A stretch of DNA of 64,000 nucleotides from Phycisphaerales bacterium (GTDB lineage Bacteria > Planctomycetota > Phycisphaerae > Phycisphaerales > UBA1924): positions 35,283 through 99,282 of the forward strand of contig JAFIFZ010000023.1 of NCBI GenBank assembly GCA_020831775.1, given 5' to 3'. The notes beneath the pieces are model-generated. The model worked only from the letters and a program-made list of their open reading frames with translations. It had not been told where the DNA came from and did not search any database. Position 1 is the first letter of the stretch, and every line of letters begins with the position of its first letter. The translations under genes and the position numbers were made by a program. Positions 36,450 to 44,925 of the stretch are shown piece after piece.

Positions 36450-37367
36450 ATGATGCATCGCTCCGACACGCGGACGCTGCGCCTCGCGCTCGCCGGCAAC
36501 GCTGTGTTTTCGCTGATCTCGGCCTCCCTGCTTGTCTCGATGCCCCGGCTCGTCGGGGGGTGGCTCGGCGGGTGGCCTTCGTGGGTGCTTGTCGCGATCG
36601 GCGCCGGCCTGCTCGTGTTTGGCGCGGACCTGCTCCACCAGGCGACACGCAGACGCGTGGCGACCTGGCGCGCGCTGTACGCCAGCCTCGCGGACTTCGC
36701 CTGGGTCGCGGGGACGGTCGTGCTGCTGCTGGTCCCCGGCGTGTTCTCCCGGGGCGGGGCGATCCTGGCGTTGGGCGTCGCGGCTGTCGTGCTGGGCTTC
36801 GGAATCGTGCAAATGATCGGGATCGGCAGGGCGCACCGCGTGCGGAGTGGCGTGTACCGCCACTGCATCCTTGTCGGCGTCGATGCGCCCACCGCGGCGA
36901 TGTGGGGCGTGATCGGGCGGATCGGCGACATCCATCGGTACATGCCGATGCTTCAGGATTCGTGCGTGCTGGACGACCGCGAGCCGGGCCCCGGCGCGGT
37001 GAGGTCCTGCACCGATCGCGCCGGGAGGCACTGGAGCGAAGAATGTACAGAGTTCCGGGAGGGAGAGGGCTTCACCGTCCGCTTCCTGACCGACGAGCCC
37101 GGCTTTCCCTTCCCCGCCCGCTCGATGCGCGGCGGCTGGGAGGTTCGACCGGCCGGGAACGGCTCGACCGTACAGGTCTGGTGGGAACTGGAACCGTCGT
37201 CGAAACTGCCGGCGCCGGTGCTGATGCCCATGCTCGGGCTGAAGGCGGACCTTGACTTCCCAAAGGTCATTCGGCGTATGGCTGAAGCCGCGTCGCCGGA
37301 GGGACAAAGCTCATGGTCCGCACGCGAGCGTGGCTTGCGTGGACGCCTGTTGCCCAGGCTGTGCTGA
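36450..37367 (+). CDS. Membrane protein with C-terminal SRPBCC-like domain
   Basis: 305 residues in two parts. Residues about 10-125 form four hydrophobic helices (LALAGNAVFSLISASLLV, WPSWVLVAIGAGLLVFGADLL, LADFAWVAGTVVLLLVPGVF, ALGVAAVVLGFGIVQMIGI). Residues about 140-285 have the SRPBCC/polyketide-cyclase pattern: VDAPTAAMWGVIGRIGDIHRYMPML, DRAGRHWSEECTEFREGEG and a long C-terminal helix (ADLDFPKVIRRMAEA). Such domains bind hydrophobic ligands. Tandem ATGs at 36450 and 36453 follow GAAAGG. I infer a membrane-linked lipid- or ligand-binding protein. It is convergent with the deoxyhypusine-synthase-like gene. Confidence 0.78.
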   Translation: MMHRSDTRTLRLALAGNAVFSLISASLLVSMPRLVGGWLGGWPSWVLVAIGAGLLVFGADLLHQATRRRVATWRALYASLADFAWVAGTVVLLLVPGVFSRGGAILALGVAAVVLGFGIVQMIGIGRAHRVRSGVYRHCILVGVDAPTAAMWGVIGRIGDIHRYMPMLQDSCVLDDREPGPGAVRSCTDRAGRHWSEECTEFREGEGFTVRFLTDEPGFPFPARSMRGGWEVRPAGNGSTVQVWWELEPSSKLPAPVLMPMLGLKADLDFPKVIRRMAEAASPEGQSSWSARERGLRGRLLPRLC

Positions 37368-37381
37368 GCGTCGCCGAACCC

Positions 37382-38350
37382 TCACCACCCCAGCACATAC
37401 GCGAAGATCAGCGGCGCGACGATCGACGCGTCCGACTCGATCATGAAGCGCGGCGTGTCTTTCTCCAGCTTGCCCCATGTGATCTTCTCGCCCGGCTCGG
37501 CGCCCGAGTACGAGCCGAAGCTCGTCGTCGAGTCGCCGATCTGGCAGAAGTACGACCAGACGGGCACATCCTGCTTCAGGTCGAAGTTGAGCATCGGGAC
37601 GACGCAGATGGGGAAATCGCCGGCGATGCCGCCGCCGATCTGGAAGAAGCCGACGCCCGAGCCCTTCGGCGCGATTTCCTTGTACCACTTGGCGAGGCTG
37701 ACCATGTAATCGACGCCGGGTCGGATGATGGTCGTGCGCGAGAGCTCGCCCTCGATGTTGCGGGCGGTGAAGATGTTGCCGAGGGTCGAGTCCTCCCAGC
37801 CGGGGACGAAGAGGGGGATGTTCTTCTCGGCCGCGGCGAGCAGCCACGAGTTTTTCGGGTCGGCCTGGTACTGCGCCTCCAGCTCGCCCGAGAGCAGCAG
37901 GCGGTAGAAGAACTCGTGCGGCAGGAGCGACTCGCCCTTCTCGTCGGCCTCCTTCCACAGACGCATCATCGAGCCCTCGATCCTGCGGATCGCCTCCTCC
38001 TCGGGGATGCAGGTGTCGGTGACGCGGGCGAGCCCCTCGTCGAGCAGGGCCTGCTCGTCTTCGGCGGTCAGCTCGCGGTAGTTGGGCACGGGGCGGTAGT
38101 GGTCGTGGGCGACGAGGTTGAAGACATCCTCTTCAAGGTTCGCCCCGGTGCAGCTGATCGCGTGCACCTTGCCCTTGCGGATCATCTCGGCGAGCGAGCG
38201 CCCGAGCTCGGCGGTGCTCATCGCCCCAGCCAGCGTCAGGAACATCGTCCCGCCCCGGTCGAGGTGGTCGTTCCACGCCTTGGCGGCGCGGACCGTCGTC
38301 GCGGCGTTGAAGTGGCGGTAATGCTCGTCCATGAAGGCTTTGATGCTCAA
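37382..38350 (-). CDS. Deoxyhypusine synthase family protein
   Basis: 322 residues with deoxyhypusine synthase landmarks: the NAD-site segment GGTMFLTLAGAMSTAELGRSLAEMI near the start, ISCTGANLEEDVF, NIFTARNIEGEL and GVGFFQIGGGIAGDFPICVVPM. The C-terminal region includes SYSGAEPGEKITWGKLEKD, where the family keeps its catalytic Lys. In eukaryotes and archaea the enzyme modifies eIF5A. Bacteria lack that target, and some bacterial members make polyamines such as homospermidine, so substrate and role are open. The start is TTG 38350, preceded by GGAGG at 7-base spacing; no ATG is available near the family start. It lies 25 bases after the amidohydrolase stop on the same strand and may be the last gene of that operon. 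Confidence 0.88.
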   Translation of the reverse strand: MSIKAFMDEHYRHFNAATTVRAAKAWNDHLDRGGTMFLTLAGAMSTAELGRSLAEMIRKGKVHAISCTGANLEEDVFNLVAHDHYRPVPNYRELTAEDEQALLDEGLARVTDTCIPEEEAIRRIEGSMMRLWKEADEKGESLLPHEFFYRLLLSGELEAQYQADPKNSWLLAAAEKNIPLFVPGWEDSTLGNIFTARNIEGELSRTTIIRPGVDYMVSLAKWYKEIAPKGSGVGFFQIGGGIAGDFPICVVPMLNFDLKQDVPVWSYFCQIGDSTTSFGSYSGAEPGEKITWGKLEKDTPRFMIESDASIVAPLIFAYVLGW

Positions 38351-38375
38351 GGGTGACCTCCGAGAGGGTTGGTGG

Positions 38376-39089
38376 CTACTCGTGCATCGAGTCTAGAAGC
38401 GTCCGGCCCAGCCGGGCGGCCAGGGCCTCCGCCGCGGCGGGGTCGGTGAGCAGGTCGCTGCGGACCTCCAGTTCGAGACCGATGTACATCCAGGACGGGA
38501 ACTGTCGGCGCAGGGCGGTGGTGTGGCCGTCGGCGACGCCTTCGTACGGCTCGTTGGCCCGGGCGTCGAGGCCCAGCCCGCGGATCGCCTCGATCCAGCG
38601 CTCGGCGAGGCGTTTTTCGGCCTTGCGGACCGGGTCGAAGAGCACGCCCACCTCGACGCTCCGGCGCACGCCCTCGAAGACCGGCGTGAAGGAGTGGATC
38701 GAAAGATGCAGCATCGTCATGCCCGCCCGGGAGGCGAGGTCGACGAGCTGCACCGCCCGCGACCGCAGCGGCGTGTAGTGCTCGGCGAGGATCTCCCGCT
38801 TGTCGTCGTCGTGCAGCCCCCGCGTGTACTCCGACCAGAGGCCGGGGTTGTCGAGCGAGCGGTTCGGCTCGACGACGAGGCGCGAGACGGTCGAGAGGAG
38901 CAGCGGCGCCCCGAGGTCGGAGGCGAGCCGCAGCGCGAGGGGAAGCGCGCCCTCGTCGCAACCCCGGTGCGAATTCAGGTCGGCCTCGGCGCCTGCGAAG
39001 GCCTCCGACCACGCCTCGGGCACACGGTTGCCCGCGTGCTCGCACGAGAGCATGAGGAAGAAGTCGCGGGCGGGAGTCGGCGCGGCCAT
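38376..39089 (-). CDS. N-formylglutamate amidohydrolase family protein
   Basis: 237 residues of the FGase fold. It begins with the core DFFLMLSCEHAGNRVPEAW (HAG motif, conserved metal or substrate ligands). It continues with SHRGCDEGALPLALRLASDLGAPLLLSTVSRLVVEPNRSLDN, MTMLHLSIHSFTP, VLFDPVRKAEKRLAERW and FPSWMYIGLELE. The family normally cleaves N-formylglutamate, but in amidoligase operons its members probably hydrolyse other N-acyl or gamma-glutamyl products. Its ATG (39089) is five bases past the stop of the GCS2 gene, which puts it last or next to last in a coupled operon with GCS2, the RimK-like gene and the C39-like gene. No hut histidine genes are nearby, so histidine degradation is unlikely. 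Confidence 0.88.
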   Translation of the reverse strand: MAAPTPARDFFLMLSCEHAGNRVPEAWSEAFAGAEADLNSHRGCDEGALPLALRLASDLGAPLLLSTVSRLVVEPNRSLDNPGLWSEYTRGLHDDDKREILAEHYTPLRSRAVQLVDLASRAGMTMLHLSIHSFTPVFEGVRRSVEVGVLFDPVRKAEKRLAERWIEAIRGLGLDARANEPYEGVADGHTTALRRQFPSWMYIGLELEVRSDLLTDPAAAEALAARLGRTLLDSMHE

Positions 39090-39094
39090 GGCGG

Positions 39095-40378
39095 TCAACC
39101 CTCGGGCACGAAGGGCGTGCCGCTGCGGAGCGCGTCGGCGAGCGACCCGTAGACCCGGCGTAGGGCGGCGCGGTCGGGTTCGCACCCCAGCGATCGGACG
39201 AGGCGGGTAGCGAGCGTGCCGTGGGTGAAGATGGCTTGCAGGGGCTGCGGATCGACGCCGGGCGTCTTTGGCAGTTCGGCGTCGAGGTGGCGCCAGAGTT
39301 CGCCGGCCGTGACGCCCCCGCTTCCCTCTGCGTCGATCCCGAAGACCCGCAGGAACGACGCATCGGTGATCGTCGCGTGCTCGGCCTGTTTGATGCAGTC
39401 CAGCAGGATCGCGTGCAGCGGCTCGATGCCGAAAGCTTGCAGCTCCTGCAGCCCCGCCCAACGCTCCTCGGCGAGGGCCCGCACGGCCCGGATCACCATG
39501 TCGCAGACCGCGATGTCCGAGGCGGGGCATTCCTGGATGTCCAGCAGCCGGATCTCGATCGCGCCGCGGTCGAAACGGGCGATGCACCCGCGTGCGTTGA
39601 CCCATTCGTGGCGGATGATCCCGTCGGGGTCGAGCGGCTCAAGATCCTTGTAGATCCCAGCCAGCAGCACGCCCTCGTAGTCGCGCCTCGAAAAGACCGG
39701 CTCGGGGATCACCCGCCCGCTGACCGAGGGCACGGCACGCGCGTTAGAGCGATACACCTCCAGCCTCGCGTCGGCGAAGGCGGTCGGTTTGGCGTCCATG
39801 ACGGGGGAAGCCGCGGCGAGCGCGGGCAGGATGGGCAGGACCAGACGGATCGCCGCGTGCAGGCGGGCGAACTCGGCGTCGCTACCGAAGGGGAGGTTGA
39901 TGTGCGTGGACTGCAGGTTGGCCCACCCGTGCCCACGGCAGTCGAAGATGCGGTTGAACGCTTCGTACACCGGCGAGTACTCGTGGGGCCACAGCCGCAT
40001 CTCCGCGTGCGGGTCCATCCACGGGTGCGTCGCGCCGGGCAGCAGGCGGCAGCCCATCGGCGCCAGCACCTCCTCGACCCTGGCGACATGCGACTGGAAG
40101 AGGTCCGCCAATCCCTCCAGCGAGGCGACGGGCCGGATGGTTTTCAGCTCGACGACATGCAGGGCGAGTTCGTTGGACCAGCCGATGACGCCGTCATCAC
40201 CGTCGGGCTCGACATCGGTGGCGTACTCGCCGGCGATCGCCTTCATGACCTCGTCGGCGACGGGGCGGACATCGAGCGTGCGCTCGTCGACGATCATGTA
40301 CTCCAACTCGATGCCGCAGCCTCCGAAGAGTCCGAGGGGGTAGCTGTAGTCGGCCGGGGTCGGCGCTGTGTCTGTCAT
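39095..40378 (-). CDS. GCS2-family carboxylate-amine ligase
   Basis: 427 residues of the glutamate-cysteine-ligase GCS2 family, which joins a glutamate carboxyl to an amine using ATP. Visible motifs include the entry strand FGGCGIELEYMIVDERTLDVRP, the metal and ATP-site region with ELALHVVELKT, MGCRLLPGATHPWMDP, GHGWANLQSTHINLPFGSDAEF and DRGAIEIRLLDIQECP. The start (ATG 40378) overlaps the stop of the RimK-like gene by four bases. Pairing with an ATP-grasp ligase and N-formylglutamate hydrolase suggests synthesis of a peptide-like or amide metabolite rather than glutathione; no gshB is next to it. The product is not predictable from sequence. Confidence 0.9.
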   Translation of the reverse strand: MTDTAPTPADYSYPLGLFGGCGIELEYMIVDERTLDVRPVADEVMKAIAGEYATDVEPDGDDGVIGWSNELALHVVELKTIRPVASLEGLADLFQSHVARVEEVLAPMGCRLLPGATHPWMDPHAEMRLWPHEYSPVYEAFNRIFDCRGHGWANLQSTHINLPFGSDAEFARLHAAIRLVLPILPALAAASPVMDAKPTAFADARLEVYRSNARAVPSVSGRVIPEPVFSRRDYEGVLLAGIYKDLEPLDPDGIIRHEWVNARGCIARFDRGAIEIRLLDIQECPASDIAVCDMVIRAVRALAEERWAGLQELQAFGIEPLHAILLDCIKQAEHATITDASFLRVFGIDAEGSGGVTAGELWRHLDAELPKTPGVDPQPLQAIFTHGTLATRLVRSLGCEPDRAALRRVYGSLADALRSGTPFVPEG

Positions 40379-41826
40379 CTGCGGCTCGATTCGATTTTGG
40401 CGAGCAGGTGGTCGACGATGCGCCGGTAGAGCCAGTCGCCGAGAATTTTGTCTTCCACGCCCGAGTCGATGCTCGGGTTGTCGTTGACTTCGATGATCTT
40501 GGGCTTGCCCCCAAGAACCTTGATGTCCACGCCGTAGAGCCCGTCGCCGATGAGCCTTGCGGCCTTGACGGCCATGGAGACGACGGCGCGGGGCGCATCG
40601 TCGAGGGAGAAGCTCTGGAACCCGCCCTCGTGCACGCCCTTGTCGTGGTGCTGGAGGATCTGCCAGTGCTTGCGTGCCATGAAGTACTTGCAGGCGAAGA
40701 TCGCCTCGCCGCCGAGCACGCCGATGCGCCAGTCGAACTCGGTGGGCGCGAATTCCTGGGCGATCAGGAGCTCTGAGCCGTTGAAGAGCTCGTCGATGCG
40801 GGCGTGGAACTCGTCCTCGGTGTCGACCTTGATGACGCCGCGGGAGAAGGCCTCGTCCGGGCGTTTGATGACGCAGGGGAAGCCGATCTTCTCGGCGACG
40901 AGGTGGACGCGGTCCTTGGAGAGGATGATGGTCTCGGGCGTCGCCAGCCCGTGGCGGGTCATCAGCTCGGCGAGGAAGACCTTGTTGGCGCAGCGGAGGA
41001 TCGAGTGCGGGTCGTCGATCACCGCCAGGCCCTCGGCCTCGGCCCGCCGGGAGATCCTGTACGTGTGGTGATCAACGGCGGTCGTCTCACGGATCAGGAG
41101 CGCATCGAACTCGGCGATCCGGCCCGCGTCATCGGCGTGGATGAGCTCGGCCCTGAACCCCGCGGCCTCGGCCGCTTTGAGAAACTTCTTGATCGCAGGC
41201 GGGTCGGAGGGCGGGATCTCCTCGTGCTCGTTGACGAGGATCGCAAGGTCGTAGCGTGCCTGGGTCTTCTTGGCGCCCCGGCGCGTGGGCCGGTGGAGGA
41301 ATCGCTGGGCCTGCTCGATGGCGTACGGCCTGTGGTCCTCGGGGATCTCGCCAGCGCCGATAATCCGAACGCTCTCGATGTTCCACTTGTCTTCTTTGAC
41401 GAAGACCGCCCGGAGGAAAGGGGCGGGGAACTGATTGAACAGCGCCAGCGAGAGCCGGTCGTACCGATGGGCCATGTTGCGCCCGAAGTAGATGCTCAGC
41501 TCGAACGCGTCGGACTTGAGGGGGGCGAGGCTCTTGCGGACCAGCTCGTCCAGCTCCTGCCCGACGATCCTGATGATCGGGGAGAGGCGGAAGTCGAGGA
41601 TCGTGCCGACCGATGGCCAGGGTGTGTGACCCCGTGCCGCCGCCAGAAGCGAAACATAGTAACCGGCGGACTGATAGCGGTAGGACCGACAGAGATTGAA
41701 GACCTTCGCCCGCCGGATGGCCGCGAAGCGCGGGTCGGTCAGGTAGTCGCGCGAGGCGACGACCTCCGTCCCCGGCACATGCAGCGGCCAGCGTTCGGGC
41801 CGATCAACAACGACGAGGGCGTTCAT
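40375..41826 (-). CDS. RimK-like ATP-grasp ligase with RLAN-type N-terminal domain
   Basis: 483 residues. The first 190 resemble the RLAN domain found before RimK-type ATP-grasp folds (AKVFNLCRSYRYQSAGYYVSLLAAARGHTPWPS). The ATP-grasp core follows: ALLIRETTAVDHHTYRISRRAEAEGLAVIDD, FPCVIKRPDEAFSRGVIKV (nucleotide-binding Lys), EFDWRIGVLGGEAIFACKY and metal ligands in GVDIKVLGGKPKIIEVNDNPSIDSG. Such enzymes ligate an amino acid, often glutamate, to a peptide or protein carboxylate. The gene is coupled at both ends (ATGA with the C39-like gene and with GCS2). RLAN-RimK proteins are known from predicted amidoligase operons whose products are mostly uncharacterised. Confidence 0.9.
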   Translation of the reverse strand: MNALVVVDRPERWPLHVPGTEVVASRDYLTDPRFAAIRRAKVFNLCRSYRYQSAGYYVSLLAAARGHTPWPSVGTILDFRLSPIIRIVGQELDELVRKSLAPLKSDAFELSIYFGRNMAHRYDRLSLALFNQFPAPFLRAVFVKEDKWNIESVRIIGAGEIPEDHRPYAIEQAQRFLHRPTRRGAKKTQARYDLAILVNEHEEIPPSDPPAIKKFLKAAEAAGFRAELIHADDAGRIAEFDALLIRETTAVDHHTYRISRRAEAEGLAVIDDPHSILRCANKVFLAELMTRHGLATPETIILSKDRVHLVAEKIGFPCVIKRPDEAFSRGVIKVDTEDEFHARIDELFNGSELLIAQEFAPTEFDWRIGVLGGEAIFACKYFMARKHWQILQHHDKGVHEGGFQSFSLDDAPRAVVSMAVKAARLIGDGLYGVDIKVLGGKPKIIEVNDNPSIDSGVEDKILGDWLYRRIVDHLLAKIESSRR

Positions 41827-42623
41827 CGGGCCGGCTTCCTTTTCGTTCGGCTTTTCTTGCGGCGCTTCTTGGCGGGTGGCTTCCGATCGCCCGCCGGCTC
41901 GATCACCAGCAGGTTGGCGTCGTGGGTGAGGACGCCGAGCATGATCGCCGCGACAACGCGGGACATCGGCGCCTCGTAGACGCGGGCGGGGTCGCCCGGG
42001 CGTTCGGCGAGCGGGTCGGCGATGGTCAGCCGCCTTTTGCGCCCCCGGTGCCCGCAGAGGACGACGAAGTGACCCGCCGGCTCGCCCCGGATGTCGTCGG
42101 AATCGTCGTTGGGGCCGTACTCGCGCGGGACGCGGTAGAGGTAGGTCGAGCTCAGGCCGGTGATGAGCGGCTGCCCGTCTCGCAGGTGCGAGCTGATAAG
42201 CGCCGAGCTCACATCCTCCATGAGGATCTCGCCGCCGGCTTCGAGAAAGGCGAGGTAACCCTCCGTCGCCGCGGCGAAGCGCTTATCGCGCCCCTCGCCC
42301 TTCGCCTCGGCCTGTTTGGCGAGGCGGTTGCACAGCAGGGCGGGGTCGGCGGGGCCGCCGTCGATCGAGGGGAACCAGCTCGGGTCGAACATGTGCAGGT
42401 TAAAGGTGTACAGCCTGGCGCGATATCCCCGCCCCAGCGCGTGCACCCCGAGCAGCACCGCTAATGTTCCCCCGTGATCCAGACGCGGCACCGTCTCGAT
42501 CACCTCCGCGAGCTCGGCGTCGTCGCCGAAGTAGCGGTAGACCGCGTGCAGGCAGGTCGGCCCGCAGGCGACATCTGTCGGCTGGGGCTGCATCTCCAGG
42601 GGGAGTCGTGTCTGTTGGACCAA
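41823..42623 (-). CDS. C39-like papain-fold peptidase, cytoplasmic
   Basis: 266 residues from TTG 42623; ATG 42593 is the alternative. The papain-like triad is readable: Cys in DVACGPTCLHAVYRYFG, His in EPAGHFVVLCG and Asp in LTIADPLAE. No signal peptide, transporter domain or membrane helix is present, so it is not a bacteriocin exporter; it should act in the cytoplasm. The C terminus is strongly basic (KKRRKKSRTKRKPAR). It leads the coupled operon with RimK-like, GCS2 and amidohydrolase genes, and could trim a peptide substrate or act as a transpeptidase. The regular partnering of papain-like peptidases with RLAN-RimK enzymes supports a joint pathway. Its mature substrate is unknown. Confidence 0.82.
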   Translation of the reverse strand: MVQQTRLPLEMQPQPTDVACGPTCLHAVYRYFGDDAELAEVIETVPRLDHGGTLAVLLGVHALGRGYRARLYTFNLHMFDPSWFPSIDGGPADPALLCNRLAKQAEAKGEGRDKRFAAATEGYLAFLEAGGEILMEDVSSALISSHLRDGQPLITGLSSTYLYRVPREYGPNDDSDDIRGEPAGHFVVLCGHRGRKRRLTIADPLAERPGDPARVYEAPMSRVVAAIMLGVLTHDANLLVIEPAGDRKPPAKKRRKKSRTKRKPAR

Positions 42624-42744
42624 AGCGGGGACGCCCCTTGGAGCTCGTGTCTGCTGACTTGCGGCTGCGAAAGCCGATGGTAATGGTAGATGTTGCGCGG
42701 GGATGTCAAGCCCCGCAAGCCCGGAGGGCAGAAAGCGATCGGCG

Positions 42745-43902
42745 ATGACTGAAACCAGCGGCCAGGCATCTCAGAGTGTTCCCGGAGGAGTGTCCGGCGG
42801 CCCGGTGCGGGTCGGGGGGGTCTGCCACGCCCTGTTCGCCTTCGATGTCGGGATCGGGATCGACCTTGCCCGTGCCGAGGCCCTCGTCCGCGACGGGGTG
42901 CGGGGGAGCGTCGTCCGGATCCGGCGGCCCTCGCCCGCGTGGTTCGAGTACAAGCCGACGCCCCTGCGCGTCTCGGCCGAGGTCGCCCCGATCAAGGTCG
43001 CGCAGATGGCCTGCGAGCCGGCCGTCGAGTGCACGCTGTACGACTTCGGGGCGATCGGGGTGAACTTCCGCGTCCCGTTCGACGCCGACATCGCCGACCT
43101 CGCCGAGCTGACCCGCGCGCTGTACGACAACCAGGAGTTGATCGACGCGGCCCGGTCCTGCGCCGAGTCGCTGGCCGGGTCGGTCAAAGAGGCGATCAGC
43201 AAGTACGAGCTGTCGGCGATGGTCGAGGACTACGCCGCAATCTCCGTGCTTCGATGGCCCGAAGGCGTCACGCCCGAGGGGCTGCTCGTGTCGCACCGGA
43301 CGCTGCTCGCCCGGACGCTCCAGGCCGAGGGCGGGGGGCTTTCCGAGCAGCAGATCGAGCACACACTGGGCGCCCGAATGGGCTACGGCTCTGGCGACCT
43401 GACGGTCATCGACTGGAACGCGGCGCTGATCTTCGACCCCGAGCCCGCCGATGTCGTCAGCCTCCTCCAGCACGCCAATGTCGAGCTCCTGGAGATGCGC
43501 CTGCTCGACGAACAGCTCGACGACATGCTCGACCGGTCGCGGGAGATGATGGAGAAGGTCCTCAAGACCAGGATCTGGCCGCTGGGCAAGGGCACGCGGG
43601 CGATCCGGGAGTTCGCGGAGCTCGCGACCGACAAGGCCCTGCTCTTCGAGGGCGTCAACAACGGGATCAAGCTGCTGGGCGAGCAGTACATGGCCCGCCT
43701 GTACCGCCTGATCTCCGACCGCATGAACCTGCCCCAGTGGGACGCGGCGGTGCTGCACAAGCTCGAAACCGTCGAGAGCGTCTACGACAAGCTCGGCACG
43801 ATCGAATCGACCAAGAGGCTCGAGGTGCTGGAGATCATCATCATCCTGCTCATCGCGATCTCGATCCTGATGCCGTTCATCCCGGGGCTGTCGGGCAAGT
43901 GA
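42745..43902 (+). CDS. RMD1/DUF155-like membrane-anchored protein
   Basis: 385 residues from ATG 42745; an in-frame ATG at 42703 is possible. I see a soluble domain with LYDFGAIGVNFRVPF and WNAALIFDPEPADVVSLLQHANVELLEMRLLDEQLDDML. A helical stretch follows (RLYRLISDRMNLPQWDAAVLHKLETVESVYDKLG), and one C-terminal transmembrane segment, LEVLEIIIILLIAISILMPFI. The order of parts, the WxxxVxxKLxxVxxVY pattern and the C-terminal LExxIIxLI helix match RMD1/DUF155-type proteins, known from fungi and bacteria, of uncertain role. It is divergent from the C39-like gene and nearly abuts the convergent antiporter gene. Family call by pattern only. Confidence 0.7.
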   Translation: MTETSGQASQSVPGGVSGGPVRVGGVCHALFAFDVGIGIDLARAEALVRDGVRGSVVRIRRPSPAWFEYKPTPLRVSAEVAPIKVAQMACEPAVECTLYDFGAIGVNFRVPFDADIADLAELTRALYDNQELIDAARSCAESLAGSVKEAISKYELSAMVEDYAAISVLRWPEGVTPEGLLVSHRTLLARTLQAEGGGLSEQQIEHTLGARMGYGSGDLTVIDWNAALIFDPEPADVVSLLQHANVELLEMRLLDEQLDDMLDRSREMMEKVLKTRIWPLGKGTRAIREFAELATDKALLFEGVNNGIKLLGEQYMARLYRLISDRMNLPQWDAAVLHKLETVESVYDKLGTIESTKRLEVLEIIIILLIAISILMPFIPGLSGK

Positions 43903-43909
43903 GACCCGC

Positions 43910-44887
43910 CTATCGCAGCTCGACGATGAGCAGCAGCACCATGTAGGCCGCAAAGCCCGCCAGCAGCAGGCCGCCCTCCCGGCGCGAGATGCGCCCCCCG
44001 CTCTTCATGATCGGCACGAGCGCGACGCTCAGGATGAAGACCGCCGGAACATCCAGCCAGAACGAACGGGCCTGCACCGTCTGCGGGCCGATGGTCGCGG
44101 CGACCCCCAGGATCCCGAACGCGTTGAAGATGTTCGAGCCGAGGATGTTGCCCACCGCGATGTCGGCCTGACCCCGCACCGCCGCCAGCACGCTCGTGAC
44201 CAGCTCGGGCATCGAGGTGCCCGCCGCGATGATCGTCAGGCCGATCATCAGCTCGCTGACGCCCAGCACGCGGGCGAGCTCGACCGCCTGCCAGACCAAG
44301 AGGCGCGAGCCGCCGATCAGGATCACAAGCCCCGCCGCGATCAGGAGCACCAGCAGCCACGCGGGCGGGCGGCTCGCCGGCGCGGGGATCGGCAGCTCGT
44401 CGGCGGTCACCTCGGGCACGCCCGGGGTCGCCCTCGAAGCCGCCCGGATCGCGCCGGCGAGGAACGCGATCAGCACGACCACGAGCAACGGCCCGGACCA
44501 GCGGGGGATGGCGCCCGCCCCGGCGAGGGCCAGCAGAGGAACGAGCGCGGCCGCCACGCCCAAGACCGCCTCGCGTCGGACCTCCGCGTAACGCACCACC
44601 ATCGGGCGCACGATCGCCGTGATCCCGAGGATCACCCCGATGTTGAAGGCGTTGGAGCCGATGACATTGCCGACAGAAAGGTCCGTCACGCCCCCGAGCG
44701 TCGCGGTGACGCTCGCGCCGAGCTCGGGGGTGGAAGTCCCGAACCCGACGACGGTCATCCCGACAAACAACGGCGAGAGCCCCGCCCGCAGCGCCAGCCC
44801 CGAGGCCCCGCGCACCAGCAGCTCGGCCCCGAGCGTCAGGAGCACGAGGCTGGCGACGATCGCCCCGATGGCTGCCAGCACGGACAT
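43910..44887 (-). CDS. Calcium/sodium antiporter (CaCA family)
   Basis: 325 residues with about ten hydrophobic helices arranged as two inverted halves. Each half carries the alpha-repeat motif: ELLVRGASGLALRAGLSPLFVGMTVVGFGTSTPELGASV with VGNVIGSNAFNIGVILG, and VLGVSELMIGLTIIAAGTSMPELVTSV with VGNILGSNIFNAFGILG. The GFGTSTPEL and AAGTSMPEL loops hold the ion-binding Glu. It exchanges Ca2+ (or another cation) for Na+ at the inner membrane, which suits a salty habitat. Start is ATG 44887. A 38-base gap links it to the UPF0316-type gene upstream on the same strand, so they may share a transcript. Confidence 0.92.
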   Translation of the reverse strand: MSVLAAIGAIVASLVLLTLGAELLVRGASGLALRAGLSPLFVGMTVVGFGTSTPELGASVTATLGGVTDLSVGNVIGSNAFNIGVILGITAIVRPMVVRYAEVRREAVLGVAAALVPLLALAGAGAIPRWSGPLLVVVLIAFLAGAIRAASRATPGVPEVTADELPIPAPASRPPAWLLVLLIAAGLVILIGGSRLLVWQAVELARVLGVSELMIGLTIIAAGTSMPELVTSVLAAVRGQADIAVGNILGSNIFNAFGILGVAATIGPQTVQARSFWLDVPAVFILSVALVPIMKSGGRISRREGGLLLAGFAAYMVLLLIVELR

Positions 44888-44925
44888 CCGACACCCCCCT
44901 TGGCCCGGCCTCTCGTGGGCCGAGC

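Noticed and set aside
41823..42623. C39-like peptidase as part of a bacteriocin export system
   Set aside because: No ABC-transporter or membrane domain, no leader-peptide gene nearby, and tight coupling to amidoligase genes instead.
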